From Verrucomicrobiota bacterium (GTDB lineage Bacteria > Verrucomicrobiota > Verrucomicrobiia > Limisphaerales > UBA1319), in contig JAKLFB010000023.1 in assembly GCA_022711435.1 (NCBI GenBank), positions 25,068-89,067 on the forward strand: a stretch of DNA of 64,000 nt, given 5' to 3'. A program made the translations under genes and the position numbers. The notes under the pieces are model-generated. The model was not told the DNA's origin, made no database searches, and was given only the letters and a program-made list of their open reading frames with translations. Positions 41,098 to 51,031 of this stretch are shown one piece after another (within the stretch, counting starts at the first letter, position 1; each line of letters begins with the position of its first letter).

Positions 41098-42486
41098 TCA
41101 GAGGCCCCAGCCAGGGCGGAACTCGGGGCGGAGGAGCTGGTTGGCCGGCGGGTGGTTGGTGAATCGTCCGGCGGCGCCATCCCATTCGAGCCGGGTCCCC
41201 AGGCACCGGATGGCGATGATGCCGAGCAGGGCGATCTCGGTCAGCGGGCCGCCGTAATCGAAGCGCGAGCCCGGCGATCCGCCCTTGCGGATGGCATCGA
41301 GCCAGTCGGCGTGATGGCCCGGGACGCGAGGGAGGGTCTTGGGCGGGCGCCGGTAGGCGTCCATTTTCGCGTCAGGGATGAGGCGGAGGCCGCCCGCGCC
41401 GTGCGATCCATGGAGGATGGCGCCTCGATCGCCGATGACGATCGCGCCGGTGGGCGGGACCTGATCGTCCGGATCGAGCTCCGCGGGCCGAGGCAGCTTT
41501 TCGACGCCATCGTGCCAGACCAGCCGGACAGGACCGCGCGATCCTCGAGCGGGAAATTCGAAGGTCACGACCGAGCCGGCCGGGAAGGTGTCGGCGTGCC
41601 GGACCGGGTCGTAATTCCTGGCTTCGGCCCGGATGGCGATGGGCGATCCCAGGTCCAATGCCCAGAAGGATGGATCCACGACGTGGCAGACCCAGTCGCC
41701 AATCGCGCCGCAACCGAACGGCATCCAGCCGCGCCATTTGCCGGGCAGATAGGCGGGGTGGTAGGGGCGGTGCTGGGCCGGCCCCAGCCAGAGGTCCCAA
41801 TCGAGAGAGTCGGGCACGGGATGCTTCTCGCGCAGGAGCGGGAGCTGATCGATCTTGCAGTGGTTGGCGCTGCTGGCGGCATGGATCGTATGCACGTTGC
41901 CGATGGCGCCGTCCTGGATCCATTCGCGGAAGGTGCGGATCGTGTCGCTGGAATGGCCCTGGTTGCCGAGCTGGGTGACGACGCGATGGCGGCGAGCAGC
42001 CTGGACGAGCTGGCGCACCTCGTGGATGGAATGGGCCAGCGGCTTTTCGCAGTAGACATGCTTGCCGCGGCGGATGGCATCCATGGCCACCGCGGCGTGG
42101 GTATGATCGGGGGTCGAGATCGTGACGGCGTCGATGGACGGGCCCATTTGGTCGAGCAGGGCGCGGTAATCCTGGAACGTTTTGGCCTGGGGATGGGCGC
42201 TGCGGGCGCTCGCCATGCGGGCGGTGTCGACGTCGCACAGCGCCACAACAGACTCTCCGCGGACGCCGCTGAGGTTGGCGGCGCCTCGCCCGGCGACGCC
42301 GATGCAGGCGATCTGGAGCCGTGAATTCGGCGGGGTTGCACCCTGGAGGCCCAGCACAGCGCCGGGCACGATCTGGATCGCGGCCAGGGAGGCGCTGGAA
42401 TGGACGAGGAACTGCCGGCGGGTCAGGCGGCCCGGGCGCAAGCAGCGCGCCGCCGGCCGCCAGGCGGGTCGAGATGGATTGTTCAC
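41098..42486 (-). CDS. Tat-exported Gfo/Idh/MocA oxidoreductase
   Basis: This 462-residue protein begins with a Tat signal (TRRQFLVHSSASLAAIQIVP) that directs folded export with its cofactor. It then has a Rossmann fold (LQIACIGVAGRGAANLSG), the CEKPLAHSIHE motif and a large C-terminal domain containing CGAIGDWVCHVVDPSFWAL, the pattern of the subgroup found in abundance in PVC genomes. An NAD(P)-dependent sugar or glycoside oxidation in the periplasm is the likely role; the substrate is unknown. It precedes the fused nucleotidyltransferase-kinase by 62 bases. Confidence 0.88.
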   Translation of the reverse strand: MNNPSRPAWRPAARCLRPGRLTRRQFLVHSSASLAAIQIVPGAVLGLQGATPPNSRLQIACIGVAGRGAANLSGVRGESVVALCDVDTARMASARSAHPQAKTFQDYRALLDQMGPSIDAVTISTPDHTHAAVAMDAIRRGKHVYCEKPLAHSIHEVRQLVQAARRHRVVTQLGNQGHSSDTIRTFREWIQDGAIGNVHTIHAASSANHCKIDQLPLLREKHPVPDSLDWDLWLGPAQHRPYHPAYLPGKWRGWMPFGCGAIGDWVCHVVDPSFWALDLGSPIAIRAEARNYDPVRHADTFPAGSVVTFEFPARGSRGPVRLVWHDGVEKLPRPAELDPDDQVPPTGAIVIGDRGAILHGSHGAGGLRLIPDAKMDAYRRPPKTLPRVPGHHADWLDAIRKGGSPGSRFDYGGPLTEIALLGIIAIRCLGTRLEWDGAAGRFTNHPPANQLLRPEFRPGWGL

Positions 42487-42607
42487 AAGGGCCGATCATC
42501 GTGAAAAAGGCGGGCGGGTCAAGGCCCAACGCGCGATCCGGCGGCGGGAAACAGCCTTCCATCAAGGCAATTTCCAAGAGTGAGACACGGCCTTGGGACT
42601 GGGCTGG

Positions 42608-42763
42608 GAACTCCTCGGCGATGGTCTTGATCTTCTCGAGCCCGTGGCGCACGGCGATCTGCTCGAAGGACTCCACCAACTTCTGCAGATGGGGTAGAAT
42701 CTCCTCAGGCGGGCGCCGGTCGGAGTAAAAGGTGAATCCGTAGATGCTCTTTTTAGCCAGCGG
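42608..42763 (-). pseudogene. fragment of a class III nucleotidyl cyclase
   Basis: On the minus strand this stretch reads KSIYGFTFYSDRRPPEEI, then EQIAVRHGLEKIKTI, which matches the cyclase catalytic pattern GFTxYSERxPPEE and RHGLEKIKTIGD. The first metal-binding Asp (normally FADVxGFT) is missing before GFT, and the second (GD) is replaced, as KTI is followed by AEEF. It has no start codon and no rest of domain, so it is almost certainly a remnant. Confidence 0.5.
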
Positions 42764-42783
42764 TTTTTGGGATACGCGCAGCG

Positions 42784-43263
42784 CTAGGCGGGGTGTGCGG
42801 CAGCGGGAAGGGCTTCGGCCTGGGCCAGGAGCCGGCGGATGGCGGCGGCGGCGGAGGAGCCGCGCGAATTGAAGGCGCGGTCGAGGCGCCCCTGCCACCG
42901 GGAGCCCCGGGATTCCTTGTAGTAGTAGTAGAGGGAGAACTGGCTGGGCACTTTGAGGCGTTCCTCGAGATCGTTCCAGGATGCGAGGCGCTGGGCAAGG
43001 CCGCCCGCATGGAAGAGGCGGTGCCACAAACCGGGCTGGATCGAGAGGTTGTAGATCTTCTCGACCTCCTGGAGACAGGAGCGGAGGGCGGTTTCGAGCG
43101 AGGTCCCCTGGCCCTTGAAATGGCGCTGCCGCCCGCTGCGCTCCTTGTAAAGCTCGCAGCCCCACGAATCGTCCGCCGGGTGATGCAGGGTCAGATGGAT
43201 CAAATTGCCCTTCCGTTGCTGGTAGAAGAACGACTCGAGCATCTGGAGCGTCTCATCGGTCAT
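42784..43263 (-). CDS. hypothetical protein, 159 residues
   Basis: No family recognised. The protein is 159 residues, mixed alpha/beta, with aromatic-rich segments (SWGCELYKERSGRQRHFKGQ, then FSLYYYYKESRG) and no signal peptide or membrane helix. The C-terminus is an Ala-rich helix. It stands between the aspartate aminotransferase gene upstream (119-base gap) and the cyclase remnant downstream; nothing around it indicates its job. Confidence 0.55.
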   Translation of the reverse strand: MTDETLQMLESFFYQQRKGNLIHLTLHHPADDSWGCELYKERSGRQRHFKGQGTSLETALRSCLQEVEKIYNLSIQPGLWHRLFHAGGLAQRLASWNDLEERLKVPSQFSLYYYYKESRGSRWQGRLDRAFNSRGSSAAAAIRRLLAQAEALPAAAHPA

Positions 43264-43382
43264 AAGGGTCGGTCCGCCCGCTGTCGTCCATCCTCACAGG
43301 ATGAACGCACACCATTGAACATAGCAGCAAAGTGGATTTTGTGTCAATACATCATGCGCCGGCGCAGCGCGGGCGGCGGGGA

Positions 43383-44558
43383 TTACCGGGTGAGGGTGCG
43401 GACGAACCGCTCGAGGCGATCGATTCCTTTCTCGATCTGGGCCATGCTGGTGGCGTAGCTGATCCGGAAATAGTCGTCGGCGCCGAAGGCGATGCCGGGC
43501 ACAGCGGCGACCTTTTCCTGCTCGAGGAGCCGGGTGCAGAACTCGCGCGATTTGAGGCCGGTGCGGGCGATGTTGGGGAAGAGGTAGAAGGCGCCTTTGG
43601 CATTGACGCAGGAGAGGCCGGGGATGGCGTTGATGCGCTGGTGGGCGTAGGTGCGGCGGCGGGTGTATTCGGCGAGCCAGGTGGCCAGGTGGTCCTGGGG
43701 GCCGTTGAGGGCGGCGACGCCGCCTTTCTGGGCGAAGGAGGTCGGGTTGCTGGTGCTGTGGCTCTGGATGGCATCGATGGCCTGAGCGATGGGGGCGGGG
43801 GCGGCCAGGTAGCCGAGGCGCCAGCCGGTCATCGAGTAGGCCTTGGCGAGCCCGTGGACAACGATGGTGTGGTCGTAATGGGCGGGGGAGAAGCTGGCAA
43901 CGCTCGCGTGGCGGGCGCCGTCGTAGACGAGCTTCTCGTAGATCTCGTCGCTCATGATGAGGATGCCCTGCTCGACGCAGATGTCGCCCAGGGCCCGGAT
44001 CTCGTCGGGCGAGTAGAGGGAGCCGGTGGGGTTGCTGGGGGAATTGAGGATGAACAGCCGGGTGCGGGGCGTGATGGCGGCGCGGAGCTGGCCGGGGGCG
44101 ACCCGGAACTCGGTCTGGTCGGTCGTGGGCAGGATCACGGGGGTGGCGCCGGCCAGCTTGACCATCTCGGGATAGCTGAGCCAGTAGGGGGCGGGGATGA
44201 TGACCTCGTCGCCCGGCTGGCAAGTGGCGAGGATCACGTTATAGCAGGAGTGTTTGCCGCCGCAGGAGACGATGATCTGGTTCGGCTGATAGGCGAGCTG
44301 GTTGTCGCGTTGGAACTTGTCGGCGATGGCCTGGCGGAGCTCGGGGATGCCGCTGCTAGGGGTGTATTTGGTGAATCCGTCGGCGAGGGCTTTGGCGGCC
44401 GCCTCCTTGATGTGCTGCGGTGTGTCGAAATCCGGCTCGCCGGCGCCGAAGCCGACGACGTCCATGCCGTCGGCCCGCATCTTTTTCGCCAGGGCGTCGA
44501 TGGCAAGAGTGAGGGAGGGCGAGAGCGAGGCGGCGCGCTGCGAGATTCGATAGTTCAT
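43383..44558 (-). CDS. aspartate aminotransferase-like, PLP-dependent
   Basis: This 391-residue protein is a class I aminotransferase: MDVVGFGAGEPDFDTPQHIK, then KYTPSSGIPELRQAI, NSPSNPTGSLYS, the lysine site GLAKAYSMTGWRLGYL (Lys forms the PLP aldimine) and the C-terminal FRISYATSMAQIEKGI with the Arg that binds carboxylate. It most resembles the Iβ/Iγ AspC group of bacteria. The ATG at 44558 (MNYRISQ) fits the family better than that at 44573. Confidence 0.92.
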   Translation of the reverse strand: MNYRISQRAASLSPSLTLAIDALAKKMRADGMDVVGFGAGEPDFDTPQHIKEAAAKALADGFTKYTPSSGIPELRQAIADKFQRDNQLAYQPNQIIVSCGGKHSCYNVILATCQPGDEVIIPAPYWLSYPEMVKLAGATPVILPTTDQTEFRVAPGQLRAAITPRTRLFILNSPSNPTGSLYSPDEIRALGDICVEQGILIMSDEIYEKLVYDGARHASVASFSPAHYDHTIVVHGLAKAYSMTGWRLGYLAAPAPIAQAIDAIQSHSTSNPTSFAQKGGVAALNGPQDHLATWLAEYTRRRTYAHQRINAIPGLSCVNAKGAFYLFPNIARTGLKSREFCTRLLEQEKVAAVPGIAFGADDYFRISYATSMAQIEKGIDRLERFVRTLTR

Positions 44559-44635
44559 AAATCGGCGGAACAATTATCATGGGGGTTGAACAGCGCAAGC
44601 GGGAAGTGGCGTGGCGCAGGATGGGAGACAGATCC

Positions 44636-45505
44636 TTACGGGAGCCCGTAGCCGGGGGCGATGGAGGGGATGGTTTTGCCGAGCCAGGCTCTGGCGATGA
44701 GCGCCAGCTTCGTGGCGCGGGGGACGCGGATGGTGCGGGGGGAGAGGACCTGGAAGCGGGCGATCTCGAGCCGCCTAAGGAGGCGCCAATAGACGGCGCC
44801 CATCAGCTCGGCGGCGGCCATGGCGGGGCGGTCTTCGGGCGGGAGCGTGGCGCGGGCCTGGCAAAAGAAGCCGCGGGCGCGGCGGGCGATGTCGCTGGCC
44901 AGATCGAGAAACCGGCCGGAGTAGCGGCCGCCCAGGATTTCGTCCTCGGCGACATGGAACCGGTCGAGCTCGGATTGAGGGAGGTAGATGCGGCCGCGGC
45001 AGGCGTCGTTATGGACATCCCGGAGGATGTTGGTGAGCTGGAGAGCCTGGCCGAGGTGGACGGCGTAGGGATGGCATTGGGGATTGCGGTAGCCGAAGAT
45101 CTCGATGCTCAGCAGGCCGACGACTGAAGCGACGCGGTAGCAGTAGAGGTCGAGCGCGGCGTAGTCAGGGTACCGGGAGCAATCGAGGTCCATCTCGACG
45201 CCGCGGATGAGCTCATCGAAGAGGGGCCAGGGAAGGCGGTAGGCGGCGATGGCCGGCTGCAGCTCCCGGCTCAGGGGGAGCCGCGGCTCGAGCCCCTCGC
45301 AGGCGGCGTGGATGTCCTCGCGCCAGGCGGCGAGCTGCTGGCGGCGGCGGTCGGCCGGCAGCCGGATGTCATCCGCGATATCGTCGATCTCGCGGCAGAA
45401 AGCGTAGAGGCTGGTCATGGCCCGGCGCTGGGGCCGCGGAAGGATGGCGAACGCCAGGGCAAGGTTGGAGGCGCTGCGCCGGGTGATGCGCTGGCTGACC
45501 TCCAT
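44636..45505 (-). CDS. squalene/phytoene synthase family protein, HpnD-like
   Basis: This 289-residue protein has the two aspartate-rich motifs of trans-isoprenyl head-to-head synthases: REIDDIADD and DVHNDACRGRIYLP. The second resembles HpnD (presqualene diphosphate synthase) of hopanoid synthesis, though phytoene synthase cannot be excluded. It joins two prenyl diphosphates head to head at the membrane. It is last in a leftward unit, with its start 3 bases after the stop of a histidine-rich membrane protein. Confidence 0.85.
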   Translation of the reverse strand: MEVSQRITRRSASNLALAFAILPRPQRRAMTSLYAFCREIDDIADDIRLPADRRRQQLAAWREDIHAACEGLEPRLPLSRELQPAIAAYRLPWPLFDELIRGVEMDLDCSRYPDYAALDLYCYRVASVVGLLSIEIFGYRNPQCHPYAVHLGQALQLTNILRDVHNDACRGRIYLPQSELDRFHVAEDEILGGRYSGRFLDLASDIARRARGFFCQARATLPPEDRPAMAAAELMGAVYWRLLRRLEIARFQVLSPRTIRVPRATKLALIARAWLGKTIPSIAPGYGLP

Positions 45506-45508
45506 GGC

Positions 45509-45934
45509 TCAGACGCCCTGGGGCGGGACCTCGGGAGGGCGGAAGGGCGGGAGCCCGCCCGTTTCGGCCAGGGTGGGATTTCGGGGTCGGTGCTGGCGGC
45601 GGTGTCGGCGGCGGCGGTGGCGATGGGAGTCGGATGCGCCGGCGTCGGCGCCGGCGGCTGCAGGGGTTGAGCCCGCGGACTCCCCGGCCTGCGGCGAGAG
45701 GCCGGCAAGGGACGAGGGCGGCGCGGGTTCCGGGTGGTGATGCGTGTGATGGTGGTGGTGATGATGCCGGCGCGATTTGCGCAGAAACAGGATCCAGCCC
45801 AGCAGCATGAAAGTGACGACGAGGACGGCGACGAGGATCAGGACGACGTCGGTGAAGAGCATGCCGGTGGCCTTGGGCAGGCTCGGGCCGGGTTCGGGGA
45901 CGGAGCCTTGGGCGAGGAGGGGAAAGAGAATCAT
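45509..45934 (-). CDS. histidine-rich single-span membrane protein
   Basis: This 141-residue protein has a short N-terminal part, one membrane helix at about residues 28-51 (LFTDVVLILVAVLVVTFMLL and on), then a run of seven His (57-63), Thr and three more His. The remainder is Pro/Ala/Arg-rich and low in complexity, with another HRHRRRRHRRQHRPR segment. Histidine runs of this kind bind Ni2+, Co2+, Cu2+ or Zn2+ in other proteins, but no metal system is present nearby. It lies between the NtrC-type regulator (23 bases upstream) and the squalene/phytoene synthase (3 bases downstream). The coding prediction is supported by this spacing. Confidence 0.6.
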   Translation of the reverse strand: MILFPLLAQGSVPEPGPSLPKATGMLFTDVVLILVAVLVVTFMLLGWILFLRKSRRHHHHHHHTHHHPEPAPPSSLAGLSPQAGESAGSTPAAAGADAGASDSHRHRRRRHRRQHRPRNPTLAETGGLPPFRPPEVPPQGV

Positions 45935-45957
45935 GGCTGGGGCGGCGGCGGTCCGAA

Positions 45958-47369
<1,412 letters not shown>

Positions 47370-47373
<4 letters not shown>

Positions 47374-48728
47374 TTCCGCAGCTTCATCAGGGACTTGGCG
47401 GGAAAGACCAGAACGAACCGGCAGCCGAGGCCCGATTCCGAATCCACCTGCACTGAGCCACCATACATTTCAACGTTGTGTTTGACAATAGCCAGGCCGA
47501 GGCCGGTCCCCCGATCCTTGGTGGTGAAGTAGGGCTCAAACACCTTGTCGCGGATCTCGGGCGGGATGCCCGGGCCGGAGTCCTCGATCGTGACGATCAC
47601 CGAGTAGCCCTCGCCGAACCGGGTGGCGATGCGGATCTTGCCGGCGCCGCCCATGGCCTCGCGCGCGTTCTGGAGGATGTTGACGAAGGTCTCCGTCAGG
47701 TGGCTCGGCTGCATCAGGAGGACGGGCAGCGCGGAGGAATAATCGCGCTCGATCTGGATGTCGTAGTGGACCGCGGCGGGAAAGACCTGGTCGATGGCGT
47801 TGTCGAGCGCTTCGTCGACGTTGAGCCGCTCGAGCCTGCCTTCGGCCAGGCGCGAGTAGCCCATCATGTCGGTGATGATGCGGTCGGAGCGCTCGACCTC
47901 CTCGCGGATGATCTTGATCTGCTGGGTGATGGTCGCCTTGCCCTCCTTGACGTTGCGCTGGAGGTTGAAGGCGGCATTGTTGATGATGCCCAGGGGGTTC
48001 TTCAGCTGGTGGGCGATCTCGGCCGCCAGCCGGCTGGTGACGCGCAGCTGCTCCTGGCGGAGGGCGAACTCGCGGGCTTCGTCCTCGGTCCGGCGCTGGC
48101 GGTCGAACAGCACCTGCACACCGTAGCAGCAGAGGGTCACCAGCAGCAGGATCGCGATCCGCAGGACCAGCGGCTCGCCCACCGTCTCGGACTCGATCTG
48201 GTCGAAGTGATCGATCTGGGCATCCATGACGGCCGCCGCCCCAAAGCCGAAGGTGATCAGGAAATTGACCAGCAACTGCCAGGGCACCGTGGGGATGCTG
48301 ATGGCGTTGCGGATGATCAGGCCGGGGAACATCCAGAAAATCACGCTGTCGTAGGTGCCGGGCAGAAGCGTCAAGGAGGAGAGAAACAGGCCGTCCAGCA
48401 GGTTGACCGTGAAGACGACCCACTGGATCAGGATCAGGGGCAGCTGGGTCATGCCGATGAGCATGATGCCCGCTGCCACATTCACCAGGATGTAGAGCAG
48501 AAAGAACCGCTGGATGTTCTCCAGCGCAACTTCGCGCATCGAGACCATGGTGACCGAATCCGTCAGACGCGAGAAGAACAGGAAATAGAAGACGCTGATG
48601 AGGGCCAGGGCCTTGACCGGGAGGCCGATGTTCCTCTCCATGAACCAGATGCGAGCTGCATGCTGCTCGGGATCCGGCGCTTCGGTGGCCAGAAGCTCCG
48701 AGAATCTGGAAATGGCCCTCCGGATCAT
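47370..48728 (-). CDS. membrane sensor histidine kinase
   Basis: This 452-residue protein has an N-terminal half with about six membrane helices and no recognised periplasmic domain, followed by HisKA (EIAHQLKNPLGIINNAAF, with the phosphorylated His) and a HATPase domain with N box NILQNAREAM, G1 DSGPGIP and GTGLGLAIVKHN. It is the partner of the NtrC-type regulator. The ATG at 48728 (MIRRAIS) was preferred because the 66 residues upstream are Arg/Pro-rich antisense-like sequence. The stimulus is not evident; the transmembrane half may sense membrane state. Confidence 0.9.
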
Positions 48729-48739
48729 GAACGGTCGAG

Positions 48740-49312
48740 TCAGGTTTGGCCGGGATCCCTTCGTTGTTCGACGCACTGAAGCGCGTGGGCGGCTATCTTG
48801 TCGGCGGGCCAGAGGCGTCCCACTCCCTGGCTGCCGCACGCCAGGACGCCTTCTTCGGGCCCGATGAACTCGGCGCCGCGGGCGCGGAGGGTGGCCACAT
48901 GAGCCTGCGTGGCGGGATGAAGCCACATGCGGCTGTGCATGGCGGGCGCGATCAGGAGCTTCGCGGCGGGGTTCAGGGCGAGGGCGGTGCAGCAGAGGGC
49001 GTTGTCGGCAAGCCCGAGGGCCAGCTTGGCAATGGTCTGGGCGGTGGCGGGCGCGACCAGCATCAGGTCCGCCTCGTCAGCCAGCCGGATATGGGCGGGC
49101 TGGCAGCATTGGGCATCGCCGTAGAGGTCGGTGACGACCGGGTGGCGGGAGAGGGTCTTGAACGGGACGGGGCTGAGGAAGCGCTGGGCGTCGGGGGTCA
49201 GAATGACGTGGACGGCGCAGCCGTTCCGGGTGAGGAGGCTGGCGATGTCGATGGCCTTGTGAGCGGCGATCGAGCCGGTCACACCGAGGATGATGCAGGG
49301 AGGTTGGCTCAT
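48740..49312 (-). CDS. phosphopantothenoylcysteine decarboxylase-like flavoprotein (CoaC domain only)
   Basis: This 190-residue protein has the flavoprotein fold of CoaC: ILGVTGSIAAHKAIDIASLL, then ADLMLVAPATAQTIAKLALG and LIAPAMHSRMW. The last contains the AMNxxMW-type motif, with His replacing Asn. Usual CoaBC proteins are 400 residues with a CoaB ligase domain; that part is absent and no coaB gene is in the window. It overlaps the guanylate kinase stop by four bases, a position where coaBC is common. Other flavoprotein roles, such as the UbiX-like group, are less likely. Confidence 0.75.
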   Translation of the reverse strand: MSQPPCIILGVTGSIAAHKAIDIASLLTRNGCAVHVILTPDAQRFLSPVPFKTLSRHPVVTDLYGDAQCCQPAHIRLADEADLMLVAPATAQTIAKLALGLADNALCCTALALNPAAKLLIAPAMHSRMWLHPATQAHVATLRARGAEFIGPEEGVLACGSQGVGRLWPADKIAAHALQCVEQRRDPGQT

Positions 49313-49986
49313 GAGCGCAGGGGGGGCGGGTCGGATTCGAGGATCGGGAATGGGAGGGTGTGGGTGGGCTGGCGGCACGTGCGCATCTTCTCGGCCTCGA
49401 TGATGGCCTGCATGTGGCGGACGTCTTCGGGAATGGTGCGGCTGACGACCAGGTAATCGAACAGATGCCACTGGGCGATTTCCTGGCGGGCGATGGCCAG
49501 CCGCTGGCGGCGTTCCTGGGAGGAATCGGTGTCGCGATGACGCAGGCGCTGGTCCAGGACATCGAGGGACTCGGGGGCCACGAACACCGTGACCAGGCAC
49601 CGCTGGAGGGCGGGGTCGCGGCCGGCCTGGCGGCGGACCGTGGCGGCGCCCTGGACGTCGATGGTAAGGATGATGTCCCTGCCCTGGGCCAGCTTGGATT
49701 GCAGCTCCCGGTTCCACGTGCCGTAGCGATGGCCGTAGACGTCGGCGTGCTCGAAAAACTCGCCCGCCTGAACCTGCCGCTCGAACGTGGCGGGATCGAG
49801 GAAGAAATAGTCCACGCCGGGGCGCTCGCCGGCGCGAGGCTGGCGGGTGGTGCAGGTGACAGCCCGGCTGAGGTTGGGGTTGGCCAGGAGAAGCTCGTGG
49901 CAGAGCGTGGTCTTTCCAGCGCCGGAGGGGGCGGACAAGACCAGCAGCAGGGGCGCCGGCTGGAGCATGGCGGTCATTCGAGTCAC
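49309..49986 (-). CDS. gmk: guanylate kinase
   Basis: This 225-residue protein phosphorylates GMP. It shows the P-loop SAPSGAGKTTL, the GMP-binding segment TRQPRAGERPGVDYFFLD and EFFEHADVYGHRYGT, and DVQGAATVRRQ. The C-terminus is about 20 residues longer than typical. It overlaps yicC by four bases upstream and the CoaC-like gene by four downstream, the frequent yicC-gmk-coaBC order, though no rpoZ is seen. Confidence 0.95.
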   Translation of the reverse strand: MTRMTAMLQPAPLLLVLSAPSGAGKTTLCHELLLANPNLSRAVTCTTRQPRAGERPGVDYFFLDPATFERQVQAGEFFEHADVYGHRYGTWNRELQSKLAQGRDIILTIDVQGAATVRRQAGRDPALQRCLVTVFVAPESLDVLDQRLRHRDTDSSQERRQRLAIARQEIAQWHLFDYLVVSRTIPEDVRHMQAIIEAEKMRTCRQPTHTLPFPILESDPPPLRS

Positions 49987-50864
49987 TCGATGTTTTGAGC
50001 CTGCTCGCGAAAGCGTTCGAGCTCGGCCTTCAGGAGGATGACTTCGCGGGAGATGGCGGCGTCATTGGCCTTGGAGCCGATGGTATTGACCTCGCGGTTC
50101 ATCTCCTGGGCCAGGAAATCGAGGGTGCGTCCGACGGGCTCGCGGGAGGGCAGTGTGTGGGCGTATTGCTGGCAATGGCTCTCCAGCCGGGTGAGCTCCT
50201 CCGCGATGTCGGTCCGGTCCGCCCAGAGCACGATCTCCTGCTGGAGCCGGGGATCGTCCATTCGGATGGCTTTGAGGCCGGCTTGGCGGAGGCGGTCCGC
50301 CAGCTGCCGGCGGTAGCGCCGGATCGATCGAGGCGCCAGGCGCCGGATGCGCGCGATGGCTTTCCGGATGCCGGCCATGCGGCGGCCCAGGTCGCGGCTC
50401 AGATGAGCGCCTTCGCGGGCCCGCATCGCCGCCATGTCGGCCAGGGCCTGCCGAAGCGCCTTTCTCAGCATGGGCCAATAGCCCGCCGCCGGGCAGGCCG
50501 CCGCGTCGATCTCAAGGACGCCGGGAGATCGAAGGATGGTCTCGAGCGTCGGCGTGGGAGGGATATGGATCCGGTCCGCCAGGGCGCGAAATTGACGGGC
50601 GTATTCGCAGGCGAGGGCGGAGTTGAGGCGCACGCGGGCCAGGGACCGCCGCTGGCTTTCCTGCAGGGCGACGCGGGCCGTCAGACGGCCTCGAGCCATC
50701 CAGCGGCTGATTTCGTCCCGGACCTGCGGCTCGAGCGGATCGAGCTCCCGGGGCAGCGTGAGGACGATCTCGCTCTGCTTGCGGTTGACGGAGCTCAGCT
50801 CGACCGTGATCTTGCTGCCGTCCTGGCTGCATTCCCCACGCCCATAACCCGTCATGGAATTCAT
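49983..50864 (-). CDS. YicC family protein
   Basis: This 293-residue protein starts MNSMTGYGRGE, the invariant N-terminus of the family, followed by the conserved EIVLTLPRELDPLEPQVR region and the C-terminal LDFLAQEMNREVNTIGSKAN, then AELERFREQAQNIE, which is diagnostic. YicC proteins are now associated with an RNase or RNA-binding activity in E. coli. It leads the unit with gmk. Confidence 0.93.
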   Translation of the reverse strand: MNSMTGYGRGECSQDGSKITVELSSVNRKQSEIVLTLPRELDPLEPQVRDEISRWMARGRLTARVALQESQRRSLARVRLNSALACEYARQFRALADRIHIPPTPTLETILRSPGVLEIDAAACPAAGYWPMLRKALRQALADMAAMRAREGAHLSRDLGRRMAGIRKAIARIRRLAPRSIRRYRRQLADRLRQAGLKAIRMDDPRLQQEIVLWADRTDIAEELTRLESHCQQYAHTLPSREPVGRTLDFLAQEMNREVNTIGSKANDAAISREVILLKAELERFREQAQNIE

Positions 50865-51031
50865 GGCCGGTCTACTATGATCAATGGCCCGATCGCATGC
50901 GAACAAAAAGTGCAGGCGCGCCATCCCTGGGGCCTCCGGCGGCGACCGTCTCTTGTGGCGCACGGGCCGCCACCGCCAGGCACTTTGAGATTTGCTTCGA
51001 GGGATGCCTGAATTAACCTGCTGGAGGCATG

